Assembly: GCA_035714115.1 (NCBI GenBank)
Contig: DASTMO010000049.1
Coordinates: 1 to 51,349, forward strand
Direction: 5' to 3'
DNA: 51,349 nt
Source: CAMAVH01 sp035714115
GTDB lineage: Bacteria > Pseudomonadota > Alphaproteobacteria > SMXQ01
How positions within the stretch are numbered: position 1 is the stretch's first letter; each line of letters opens with the position of its first letter. The notes below the pieces were generated by a model, which made no database searches, was not told the origin of the DNA, and was given only the letters and a program-made list of their open reading frames with translations. Positions 33,172 to 42,600 of the stretch are shown one piece after another. The translations under genes and the position numbers were made by a program.

Positions 33172-34164
33172 ATGCGGAAGAATTTTTTGGCCATGGCCGT
33201 CGCCGCCGTGGGACTCGTTGCCATCGCGGGCGCCGCGCAAGCCCAGCCTTATCAATTGACCTTGGCCGGCGCGAGCCCCGGCGGCCTATGGTCCAATCTC
33301 GGCATCGGCATGGATCAGGTGATGAAGGCGGCCTATCCGGGCTCCACCGTCACCTATCAGACGACGGGCGGCGGTTTCGCCAACGCTGTCCTGCTGCAGC
33401 AGAAGAAGGTGCCGATCGGCATCATCCATAACGTGGAGCTGCGCATGGCGCAGAACGGCGTCGAGCCGTTCAAGGCGCCGGTGACCGACATCCGCCCGCT
33501 CGCTTATCTCTACGACTGGTCGCCGTTCCAGCTCCTGCTCACCAAGGAGTTCGCCGACAAGCACGGCATCAAGACCTTCGAGGATCTGATCACCAAGAAG
33601 GCGCCCGTGCGCATGGTGCTGAACCGTCGCGGTAACGTGGCGCATGACGTCGCCATCAGCATGATGAAGGCCAATGGCGCCTCGCTCGACGACGTGAAGG
33701 CCTGGGGCGGCAATGTCGTCCTTGCCGGCTCGGAAGAGCAGAGCGATCTGATGAAGGACCGCCGCGTCGACATGATCTTCAACAGCCTGTTCGTCGGCAT
33801 CCGCTCGCTCGTCGAGGTCGGCACGTCGGTGAACGTGATCATGCTGCCGGTCGGCAAGGAGACGGTGGAGAAGGTCGGCAAGGAGATGGGCACCGATCCC
33901 TACGTGATCAAAGGCGGCTCCTACGCCTTCCAGCCCAACGACGTGTCGACGCTGACCATGGGCGCCTTCATTGCCGCCAACAAGGACATGCCGGATGCCC
34001 AGGCCCAGGCCATCACCAAGGCGCTGATCGAGAAGGTCGACGCCATGCGCGGCGTCCATCCGTCGATGAAGGAGCTGACGCCGAAGCTGATGCCGAGCCT
34101 GGCGAACAACTTCCCCTACCATCCGGGCGCGATCGCAGCCTACAAGGCCGCCGGCCTGATGTGA
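33172..34164 (+). CDS. TAXI-family TRAP transporter solute-binding protein
   Basis: A 330-residue periplasmic binding protein of the TAXI class. A signal peptide ends in AGAAQAQP, and the mature protein begins YQLTLAGASPGGLWSNLGIG, typical of TAXI proteins. It should capture a carboxylated substrate and hand it to the fused permease encoded 40 bases downstream. The ATG at 33172 is chosen because the signal peptide starts there; an earlier open frame (from 32977) is Arg/Gly-rich and lacks a signal sequence. Divergent transcription from the ring-hydroxylating oxygenase suggests that the ligand is the oxygenase substrate. Confidence 0.93.
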   Translation: MRKNFLAMAVAAVGLVAIAGAAQAQPYQLTLAGASPGGLWSNLGIGMDQVMKAAYPGSTVTYQTTGGGFANAVLLQQKKVPIGIIHNVELRMAQNGVEPFKAPVTDIRPLAYLYDWSPFQLLLTKEFADKHGIKTFEDLITKKAPVRMVLNRRGNVAHDVAISMMKANGASLDDVKAWGGNVVLAGSEEQSDLMKDRRVDMIFNSLFVGIRSLVEVGTSVNVIMLPVGKETVEKVGKEMGTDPYVIKGGSYAFQPNDVSTLTMGAFIAANKDMPDAQAQAITKALIEKVDAMRGVHPSMKELTPKLMPSLANNFPYHPGAIAAYKAAGLM

Positions 34165-34204
34165 TCCGACTGCAGTAACCGTTCAACAGAGTCGGGTCCG
34201 TATC

Positions 34205-36040
34205 TTGTCCGTCGCGGAAGTACTGTTCAGCACCGGCCTCCAGCGCGAGCTTTCGCCGCGCATGGAGGCCGCAGTCAAGCCGGTCGGCGTGGCGATCACT
34301 CTCGGGGTGATCTATTCGACGGTCATCGCCACGCCCGATCTGTTCGCCATGACGACGATCTTCCTCTCGGCGGTCCTGGCGCTCTGCTTCCTCACCATCA
34401 CGCCGACGGCCAAAGAAGCGCCGCGCATCCATCCGATCGATTGGGCGCTGTCCGCCGCCTCCGTGGCGGTCGGCATCTTCTTCGCCACCCACACGAAGGA
34501 GCTGATCGAGCGCATCGCGCTGTTCGACGATCTTTCTAGCCAGGAACTGATCTTCGGCAGCATCCTTCTCGTGCTGCTGGTCGAGATCTCGCGCCGCGCG
34601 ACCGGCCTCGGCCTCACGGTCCTCGTGCTGCTCTTCTTCGCCTATAATCTGTGGGGCCATGTGCTGCCCGGCGCCATGGGCCACGGCTACATCTCCTACG
34701 AGCATTTCCTCGATCTGATCGCCTTCACCACCGACGGCATCTTCGGCGGCCCGCTGCGCGTCGCGGCGACCTACGCCTTCCTGTTCGTGTTGTTCGGCGC
34801 GGTGCTCAATAAGGCTAAGGGCGGCGAATTCTTCTTCGATATCGCCTCGGCCATGACCGGCCGCGCCGTCGGCGGTCCGGCCAAGATCGCCGTCGTCTCT
34901 TCAGGTTTGTACGGGACGATCTCGGGCAATCCGGTGGCAGATGTCGTCACCACCGGCGCGGTGACGGTGCCGGTGATGAAGCGCCTCGGCTATCCCGCCG
35001 CGCTGGCCGGCGGCATCGAGGTCGCGGCCTCGACGGGCGGCAGCCTGGCCCCGCCGGTGATGGGGTCCGCCGCCTTCATCATGGCCGAATACACCAGCAT
35101 TCCTTACGCCGACATCGCCATCGCCGCGACCATCCCGGCCTTCCTCTATTACCTCGGCGTCTATGCCCAGGTGCATCTCTATGCCGCCAAGCATCAGCTG
35201 CGCGGGCTGGACATGGAAACGCTGCCCAAGGTCATCCCGACCTTGATGCACGGCTGGGTCTTCATCGTGCCGCTGCTGGTGCTGATCGGCTTCATCGTCG
35301 CCGGCTATTCGGCGAACCTGACCGCCATCGGCGCGACTGTCGCCGTCTTCGTCATGACGCTGTTCAACAAGAAGACGCGGCTGGGCCTCGTCGCCGTCTA
35401 CGACGTGCTGGCCGAAGCGGCGCTGCGCATGGTGCCGGTGGCGGGCGCCTGCGCCGCGGCCGGCCTGATCGTCGGCGCGCTGAGTATGACGGGCCTGTCG
35501 GTCAAGTTCGTCGACGTCATCACGCTGCTCACCGGCGACAGCCTGTTTCTCACCTTGGTCGTCACTGCGCTTTTGACGCTACTGCTCGGCCTCGGCCTGC
35601 CGACCTCGAGCTCCTACATCCTGGCCGCCGTGCTGATCGCGCCGGTGCTGACCAAGCTCGGCCTGTCGGTGATGGCCGCGCACATGTTCATTCTCTATTA
35701 CGCCGTGCTGTCGGCGGTCACGCCGCCGGTCGCGGTGGCGGGTTATGCCGCGGCGGCCATCGCCCAGGCCAATCCGCTGACCATTTCGATCTTGGCCTGC
35801 CGCATGTCGATCGTCGCCTTTATCGCGCCCTTCAGCTTCGCCTATGGCGAATCGCTGCTGTTCATCGGCGAATGGTACGAGGTGATCGGGACGCTGATCT
35901 CCGCCTCGATCGGCGTGATTCTGCTGGCGGTCGCGCTGGAAGGCTATTGGCGCGCGCCGCTCAACTGGCCGCTGCGCGTTGCCGCCGGCCTGCTCGGCCT
36001 CGGGTTCTTGGCTCCGGCAGCCGTGATGGCGGCCTTTTAA
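34205..36040 (+). CDS. TRAP transporter permease, fused DctQ-DctM (TAXI type)
   Basis: A 611-residue inner-membrane protein with about 16-18 hydrophobic segments. The first part (to about residue 170) corresponds to the small DctQ subunit and the remainder to DctM, with the characteristic GLYGTISGNPVADVVTTGAV and GLGLPTSSSYILAAVL repeats. Such fusions are the rule for TAXI systems. The proposed start is TTG at 34205; an alternative ATG at 34262 (MEAAVKPVG) is possible, and neither has a strong ribosome-binding site. It probably imports an aromatic carboxylate with sodium or protons. Its stop codon overlaps that of the convergent ctaA gene. Confidence 0.93.
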   Translation: MSVAEVLFSTGLQRELSPRMEAAVKPVGVAITLGVIYSTVIATPDLFAMTTIFLSAVLALCFLTITPTAKEAPRIHPIDWALSAASVAVGIFFATHTKELIERIALFDDLSSQELIFGSILLVLLVEISRRATGLGLTVLVLLFFAYNLWGHVLPGAMGHGYISYEHFLDLIAFTTDGIFGGPLRVAATYAFLFVLFGAVLNKAKGGEFFFDIASAMTGRAVGGPAKIAVVSSGLYGTISGNPVADVVTTGAVTVPVMKRLGYPAALAGGIEVAASTGGSLAPPVMGSAAFIMAEYTSIPYADIAIAATIPAFLYYLGVYAQVHLYAAKHQLRGLDMETLPKVIPTLMHGWVFIVPLLVLIGFIVAGYSANLTAIGATVAVFVMTLFNKKTRLGLVAVYDVLAEAALRMVPVAGACAAAGLIVGALSMTGLSVKFVDVITLLTGDSLFLTLVVTALLTLLLGLGLPTSSSYILAAVLIAPVLTKLGLSVMAAHMFILYYAVLSAVTPPVAVAGYAAAAIAQANPLTISILACRMSIVAFIAPFSFAYGESLLFIGEWYEVIGTLISASIGVILLAVALEGYWRAPLNWPLRVAAGLLGLGFLAPAAVMAAF

Positions 36041-37116
36041 GCCTTCATTTTAAGGGTCCGCATCGTCCAGAGCAGGACGCCGAGCAACACCACCGCGCCG
36101 GCCTGATGCAGCGCCGCCAGCGGAATGGCGACGACGGTGAGCAACGTGGCGATGCCGAGCGCTGGCTGGATCAAGGCCATGGCGAGCAGCGCGCTGGTGG
36201 CATTGCGCGCGGCTTGCGGCAACGGCTTGCTCTTGGCGAAGAGCGCGAAGGCGATGAGCAGCAGCGCCGTGCTGGTCGCGAGCCAGCGGTGGTTGAACTG
36301 CACCGCCGGAATGTTCTCGAACAGATTGTGCCAGAAGGGCGAGAGCGTCGCGTAGCCTTGCGGCAGGAAGCGCCCGTCCATCAACGGGAAGGTGTTGTAG
36401 GTCAGGCCGGCATCGAGTCCGGCGACGAACCCTCCCGATGCAATGGTGAGCACCACCAGCAGGGCGAGCGGATGGGTGAAGGCGCGCAGCTTGCGCGCGA
36501 TGGGTGAGAAGCCGCCTTCCACCGCTGTCCAGCCGTCATTCGGGCGCAGGCGGCCGAGCGCCAGCCATAGCAGCCAGCCGTAGACGGCGAGCGCGAGCAG
36601 CAGATGCGCGGTCAAGCGATAGGGGCTGACGCGCGGATCGTTGACTAGGCCGCTCTTCACCATGAACCAGCCGAGCGCGCCCTGGGCGCCGCCAAGAATG
36701 AAGAGCACGACCACCTGGCCGAGCAGCTTGCCGCGCAGCCAGCCTTTCGCGATGAAGAAAATCGCCGGCAGCGCGAAGACCAGGCCGATCAGCCGGCCCC
36801 ACAGGCGATGGATATATTCGAGCCAGAAGATCCCTTTGAAGTCGGCCAGGGTCATGCCGGCGTTGATCTGCTGATATTCCGGGAACTGACGGTATTTCTC
36901 GAACAGCGCCTGCCAGGCGCCCTCGCTCAACGGCGGCAGTGTGCCGGCCAGCGGCTGCCATTCGACGATGGAGAGGCCCGATTCGGTCAGTCGGGTCACG
37001 CCGCCGATGATCACCATGACGAAGACCATGGCGGCCGAAAGGGCGAGCCACCAGCCGATGAAGCGGTCCTGATCGGCGAGGGCGGGGCCGGAGGCGGCGA
37101 GCGGGCGGTCGGTCAT
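36037..37116 (-). CDS. ctaA: Heme A synthase (COX15/CtaA)
   Basis: A 359-residue membrane protein with eight predicted helices that oxidises heme O to heme A for cytochrome c oxidase. The four conserved histidines are visible in EYIHRLWGR, YRLTAHLLL, VQFNHRWLA and ALHQAGAVV, as are the GGVTRLTESGLS loop and the NTFPLMDG motif. This is the alphaproteobacterial/mitochondrial type (longer than the Bacillus form). It ends by a four-base overlap with the TRAP permease stop on the other strand, with no terminator between. It is divergent from the siroheme reductase operon. No other oxidase genes are nearby. Confidence 0.96.
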   Translation of the reverse strand: MTDRPLAASGPALADQDRFIGWWLALSAAMVFVMVIIGGVTRLTESGLSIVEWQPLAGTLPPLSEGAWQALFEKYRQFPEYQQINAGMTLADFKGIFWLEYIHRLWGRLIGLVFALPAIFFIAKGWLRGKLLGQVVVLFILGGAQGALGWFMVKSGLVNDPRVSPYRLTAHLLLALAVYGWLLWLALGRLRPNDGWTAVEGGFSPIARKLRAFTHPLALLVVLTIASGGFVAGLDAGLTYNTFPLMDGRFLPQGYATLSPFWHNLFENIPAVQFNHRWLATSTALLLIAFALFAKSKPLPQAARNATSALLAMALIQPALGIATLLTVVAIPLAALHQAGAVVLLGVLLWTMRTLKMKA

Positions 37117-37215
37117 GGCAAAGCACCTGGAAGCGGGGGAACGGCAGGCGGAATGGCGCGGCAGATATGCGCGCCGGGCGACCCGGATGCAAGGATTCCC
37201 AACCGCTTCGTGATA

Positions 37216-37238
37216 TATTACACTTATAAAAAGTAATA
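37216..37238. promoter_or_regulatory. TATTAC-N11-GTAATA palindrome, operator candidate
   Basis: An AT-rich inverted repeat stands between ctaA and the siroheme reductase operon. Its centre is about 70 bases upstream of the predicted transcription start, a position typical for an activator. The bound protein is not known; nitrite-, NO- or redox-responsive regulators are possible. Confidence 0.5.
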
Positions 37239-37262
37239 CATTCTATTTCACAAGTTCAGGCG

Positions 37263-37290
37263 TTGACTTTGGGGTCTTCAACGCCATAAT
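37263..37290 (+). promoter_or_regulatory. Sigma-70-type promoter of the siroheme reductase operon
   Basis: TTGACT (37263-37268), a 16-base spacer, and CATAAT (37285-37290). Transcription would start near 37297, about 40 bases before the chosen ATG. It is among the best vegetative promoter matches in the window. Confidence 0.6.
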
Positions 37291-37336
37291 GCGCGCAATT
37301 GACCGCCCCGGCACCCAGGGGCGAGGGAGATTCCGC

Positions 37337-39508
37337 ATGTCCGAGACGTTCGATCTGGCCGCTATCGCGCGCGGTCGGCAAGCCCCGCCGCCCGTTGAAG
37401 AAGCCAACGGTATCGAGCCTTTGTCGCGCGTTTCCGACGCCGACGAATTCCGCGCCGCCTACGCCAAGGTGAAGTCGGGCGAATGGGACGCCACCAAATG
37501 GCAAGGCTTCCGCCTGCGCTTCGGCCTTTACGGCCAGCTGCAGCCGAACGTGCATATGCTGCGCATCAAGGTGCCGGGCGGCATCCTGCCGTTCGATTGG
37601 GCGACGACCGTCGCCGAAGCCAACCGCAAATTCGCCGGCGCGAAGATCCATGTCTCGACGCGTCAGGATCTACAGATCTATTTCGTGAAGCCGGACGACG
37701 CGCCGGACCTGCTGCAGTTCCTCTATGAGCGCGGCCTGACCTCGCGCGAGGCTTGCGGCAACACGCTGCGCAACATGACCTCCTGCCAGTGGGCGGGCTT
37801 CTGCGAGCGCGAGCATGTCGATGCCGGCAAGGTCGCCGACCAATTGGCGCTGAGCTGGATCCGCCATCCGCTGACTCAGCATATGCCGCGCAAATTCAAG
37901 ATCACCGTCTCGGGCTGTGAGACCGATTGCGCCTCCTCCTCAATCCACGATCTCGGCCTCGTCGCCACGCGCGACGCGCAGGGCAATCCGGGCTTCAAGG
38001 CCTATGCCGGCGGCGGCACGGGCGGTATCGCCGTCGCGGCCGCTTTGGTCGCCGACTTCGTCGAGGAGAAGGATCTCCCGGCGGTGGTCGAGGCGCTCGT
38101 GCGCATCCATCAGCGTTATTCGAACCGCCGCAACCGCAACCAGGCGCGCATCAAGTTCGTCAACAAGCGCTTCGGCGAAGACAAGTTCCGCGCTTTGTTC
38201 GAGGAAGAGTTCGCGCGCACCAAAACCATGCCGCAGCGCCCGTGGAAGGCGCTCGAATGGCGCCAAGCCAATAAAGACGCGCCTGAGCCCATGTCGCCGG
38301 GCGGCGTCGTCGCCCAGCATAATGGCGATTTCGCCGTGGTGGTGAAGGCCGAGCTCGGCCTTTTCACCTCCGACGAGATGGACAAGCTGGTCGCCATCGC
38401 CAAGGAAGCGGGCGCGCCCGAGCTGCGCACCACGCGCGATCAGAACATCGTCATCGTCGGCCTGAAGAAGGCCGCGGTGGCCAAGGCCGTCGCCGACGTG
38501 CGCGCGCTCGGCTTCTTCGTCGAGGAAAAGGTCGGCGACGTGCCGAACGTGATCGCCTGCCCGGGCACCACCACCTGCGGCATCGGCATCACCACCTCGC
38601 AGAAGTTCGGCGTCGAGGTGCAGAAGCTGGCGACCAACTACGCGGCCAAGCCGAACCTCAGCATCAAGATCTCCGGCTGCCAGAATGGCTGCGGCCTGCA
38701 CCATGTGGCCGATTTCGGCTTCCGCGGCATGGGTAAGAAGATCGGTTCGCGCAACGCGCCGCACTATCAGATTTATGTCGGCGGCGAAGACCGCAAGAGC
38801 GGCCATATCGGTTTGCTCGGCCCGGTCGTGCCGGCCCGTCTCGCCAAGCGCGCCTTGGAATTGCTGCTCGACGGCTACGCTACGGGCAAGCAGGGCGACG
38901 AGAGCGTGCGCGACTGGTCGCTGCGTCTCGGCAAGGACGGCATCAAGGCGCTCATCGAGCCGGTCGAGCGCGAAGTCGACGGCGCGAACGAAGGCCTGTT
39001 CTTCGACTTCGGCGAAGATTGGGAATTCCTGCCGCCGGCCGGCCGCACCGCCGAATGCGCTGCCGCCACGGCGGACGACGACGTGCAGAAAGACTTGGCC
39101 GACGACGCGCTGATCGCCACGGACCGCGCCCTGGCCGCCGGCAAGGCGGACCGCGCCCGCGAATATGCCGATCTCGGCTTCCGCTACTCGGCCCAGCGCC
39201 TGCGCATCCGCGCCATGCTGCCTGGCTCGGATGAGGACAGCGAGGAACAGATTCTCTCCGCCGTGCGCGGCGCGTCGGCCGGCGAGCCGGAGGTGGCCGA
39301 GGCCATCGACGCCTACCTCGCCGCCCGCGCCAATCTCGACGGTAAAGACGGTTCGCTCGATGCCTTGCGCGAAGCCTTGGCTTCTTGGCAGGACCTGGTC
39401 GAAGACCTGGTCGGCAAGCCCATCGCCGCAGCGGCCTTCGAAGGCTTCGGCTCGGGCCTGGACGATTCGGCGGGCTCTTCCGTCCTCGACATGATCAAGG
39501 GCCGTTAA
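37337..39508 (+). CDS. Siroheme nitrite/sulfite reductase with two cysteine quartets and a helical C-terminal extension
   Basis: A 723-residue cytosolic protein of the siroheme-[4Fe-4S] nitrite/sulfite reductase family, which reduces nitrite to ammonia or sulfite to sulfide with six electrons. The two homologous halves each have the ferredoxin-like and siroheme domains. The usual cluster site is C408-x5-C414-x33-C448-x3-C452 (ACPGTTTC, SGCQNGCG). The N-terminal half, which normally lacks it, also has C150-x5-C156-x37-C194-x3-C198 (SCQWAGFC, SGCETDCA). From about residue 560 a helical extension of some 160 residues follows that is not part of the catalytic family. Start at 37337 (MSETFDLAAI) after GAGGGAGA. 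The flavoprotein downstream is its likely electron donor. Nitrite or sulfite specificity cannot be decided. Confidence 0.9.
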   Translation: MSETFDLAAIARGRQAPPPVEEANGIEPLSRVSDADEFRAAYAKVKSGEWDATKWQGFRLRFGLYGQLQPNVHMLRIKVPGGILPFDWATTVAEANRKFAGAKIHVSTRQDLQIYFVKPDDAPDLLQFLYERGLTSREACGNTLRNMTSCQWAGFCEREHVDAGKVADQLALSWIRHPLTQHMPRKFKITVSGCETDCASSSIHDLGLVATRDAQGNPGFKAYAGGGTGGIAVAAALVADFVEEKDLPAVVEALVRIHQRYSNRRNRNQARIKFVNKRFGEDKFRALFEEEFARTKTMPQRPWKALEWRQANKDAPEPMSPGGVVAQHNGDFAVVVKAELGLFTSDEMDKLVAIAKEAGAPELRTTRDQNIVIVGLKKAAVAKAVADVRALGFFVEEKVGDVPNVIACPGTTTCGIGITTSQKFGVEVQKLATNYAAKPNLSIKISGCQNGCGLHHVADFGFRGMGKKIGSRNAPHYQIYVGGEDRKSGHIGLLGPVVPARLAKRALELLLDGYATGKQGDESVRDWSLRLGKDGIKALIEPVEREVDGANEGLFFDFGEDWEFLPPAGRTAECAAATADDDVQKDLADDALIATDRALAAGKADRAREYADLGFRYSAQRLRIRAMLPGSDEDSEEQILSAVRGASAGEPEVAEAIDAYLAARANLDGKDGSLDALREALASWQDLVEDLVGKPIAAAAFEGFGSGLDDSAGSSVLDMIKGR

Positions 39509-39562
39509 GCCCTGCGATCCGAGCCGGCCGCTAGGCTGGCCCGCTCATCTGCTGTAAAACCA

Positions 39563-39593
39563 GGGCGCGCCGGACAAATCAGCCGGCGCGCCC
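39563..39593 (+). terminator. Strong intercistronic hairpin between reductase and flavoprotein genes
   Basis: A perfect 11-bp GC stem (39563-39573 with 39583-39593) with a nine-base loop is followed by ATTCTTTCATTT rather than a clean T-run. It may be a leaky terminator or an mRNA-processing/stability element that sets the ratio of the two proteins. Confidence 0.5.
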
Positions 39594-39619
39594 ATTCTTT
39601 CATTTGATTGCTTGCCGAC

Positions 39620-42600
39620 ATGACCCAGACCGCCGCCCCCCTGAACCTCGCTCACGGCCTCGCCTTCGCCGATCTTTATGCGCGCGACGGGCTGGTGAAG
39701 CTCGATGGGGCTTTCCTCACCCAGTTGCAGGCGGCGGACGTCGAACTGTTCAACCGGCTGATGGCGGCACGCGCCACGCCGGAAGCGGTCGAGGGCAAGG
39801 ACGAGTCGGCGCTGCTGATCGATCTCGCTCCGCATCTGGAAGATTTCATCGGCGGCCTCTTTGGCATTTCCGATGAACTGCGCACGCTCGCCGCCGCGCA
39901 TGACGCCTTGGCGCCGCTCTACGAAGTGAAGCGCCTGTTCGTGCAGCGCCGCGCCGTGAAGCGCTTCAAGCCGGACGAACTGGCCGCGCTCGACATCGCG
40001 CCGATCGAGGCCGCGCTTGTCGCTAAGCTGGGCGGTCCCATTACTGAGGAATTGTTCGCGACGTCCGTGCTCGCTTGGCAGAAGGACGAGGCTGCCAACA
40101 AAGAGGCGCTCGATATCGCTGAAGCTTTCGCCGCCTGGGCGACGCTGCATGAGGCCGGCCAGCGTCGCTTTGCGCCTGGCGTGCTGTTCAAGACGCCGAA
40201 GAAGCTCGATTTCCAGAACCTCGTGCCGGTCGAGACGGAACTGCGCGACGGCGTCAAAATGATGCGCTTGTCGGCCCATCATTGGCGTCAACGCGACGGC
40301 TTCAACCTGACCGACGCGGGCTTCGATCTGAAGGGCGCGCTCGATCAGGCGAACTACTGCATCTTCTGCCATAACCAGGGCAAGGATTCCTGCTCGAAGG
40401 GCTTGAAGGACCGCAAGACCGGCGCCTATCAGAAGAGCCCGTTCGGCGTCACGCTCGCCGGCTGCCCGCTCGAAGAGAAAATCTCCGAGATGAACCAGCT
40501 CAAGTCGTCGGGCCACACGCTCGGCGCTTTGGCCGTGGTGACCATCGACAATCCGATGACGGCCGGCACCGGCCATCGCATCTGCAACGACTGCATGAAG
40601 TCCTGCATCTATCAGAAGCAGGAGCCGGTCAATATTCCCCAGGTCGAGACCCGCACGTTGAAAGACGTCTTGGCGCTGCCCTGGGGCTTCGAGCTTTACA
40701 GCCTGCTGACGCGCTGGAATCCGCTGAACATCCGCCGCCCTGTGCCGAAGCCGGACGCCGGCTACAAGGTGCTCGTCGTCGGCCTCGGCCCCGCCGGCTA
40801 TACGCTGTCGCACCATCTGATGAACGACGGCCACACGGTGGTCGCGGTGGACGGCTTGAAGATCGAGCCGCTGCCCGAGGAGATATCCGGCGTGGCGCTC
40901 GATGGGGCGCGCGTGCCGTTCAAGCCGATCCGCGACATCGCTGAACTCACCGAACCGCTCGGCGATCGCGCCATGGCCGGCTTCGGCGGCGTCGCCGAAT
41001 ACGGCATCACCGTGCGCTGGGACAAGAACTTCCTCAAGATCGTCCGGCTCCTGCTGGAGCGTCGCGCCAACTTCGCCATGTTCGGCGGCGTGCGCTTCGG
41101 CGGCACGCTCACCATCGAATCCGCGCTTGCGCAAGGCTTCGATCATATCGCGCTCTGCGCCGGCGCCGGCCGCCCGACCTTCATCGAAATGCCGAACGCG
41201 TTGGCGCGCGGCGTGCGTCAGGCGTCCGACTTCCTGATGGCGTTGCAGCTCACCGGCGCGGCCAAGCCCGGCTCGCTCGCCAACTTGCAAGTGCGCCTGC
41301 CGGTCGTCGTCATCGGCGGCGGCTTGACCGCGATCGACACCGCCACCGAATCGCTCGCCTATTATCCGATCCAGGTCGAGAAATTCTTGAAGCGCTATGA
41401 AACGCTGGTGGCCGAGCGCGGCGAGGCCAAGGTGCGCGCCGCCTGGAATCCGGAAGACACGATCATCGCCGACGAGTTCATCGGCCATGCCCGGGCCATC
41501 CGCGCCGAGCGCGAGGCCGCCGCGAAGGAAGGCCGTGAGGCGAATCTGGTGAAATTGCTGCGCGCCTGGGGCGGCGCGACGCTCGCCTATCGCCGCTGGA
41601 TGACCGACAGCCCGAGCTACACGCTGAACCACGAAGAAGTGGAAAAAGCGATGGAGGAGGGCATCGACTTCGTCGAAGGCTTGAGCCCGGTGGAGATCGA
41701 GGTCGACGAGTTCGGCCATGCTCGCGCCATCACTTGCGCGCGCATGGAAGCGGGCGACGATGGCCGCCTGGTCGATAGCGGCAAGACGACGGAGCTGCCG
41801 GCCAAGAGCGTGCTGATCGCCGCCGGCACGCAGCCCAACACCGTGCTGGCGCGCGAAGACGCGGCGCACATGATGCTCGACGGCAAGTATTTCCGCGCTC
41901 TCGACGAAGACGGCAATCCGGCGACGCCGGAGAAGCTCGCCAAGCCCGAACAGGTCCGCGTGCTCACCGCCGTCGAGCCGGATGGCCGCGCCGTCAGCTT
42001 CTTCGGCGATCTGCATCCGTCCTTCGCCGGCAATGTGGTGAAGGCGATGGGCAGCGCCAAGCAAGGCTATCCGGTGGTGAGCCGCGTGCTTGCGAAGCGC
42101 GCGCCCACGCCTGTGAAGTCCGCCGATCTCGTCGCGTCGATGAACAATGCGCTGCGCGCAACGGTCCATGCGGTGAACCGCCTGACGCCGAACATCATCG
42201 AAGTGGTGGTGCATGCGCCGCTCGCCGCGAAGAATTTCGAGCCGGGCCAGTTCTACCGCCTGCAGAATTTCGAAAGTCTCGCCCCGCGCGTCGACGGCAC
42301 CATCCTCAACATGGAAGGCCTGGCGCTGACCGGCGCCTGGGTCGATCGCGACAAAGGCCTGATCTCCGTGATCGCGCTCGAGATGGGCGGCTCGTCCGAT
42401 CTCTGCGCTTCGCTGAAGATCGGCGAGCCGGTGATCCTGATGGGTCCGACCGGCGCGCCGACCGAGACGCCGGCCGGCGAGACCGTCCTGCTGGTCGGCG
42501 GCGGCCTCGGCAATGCCGTGCTCTTCTCCATCGGCCAGGCGCTGCGCGCCGCCGGCTCCAAGGTGCTCTATTTCGCCGGCTACAAAAAGCTGATCGATCG

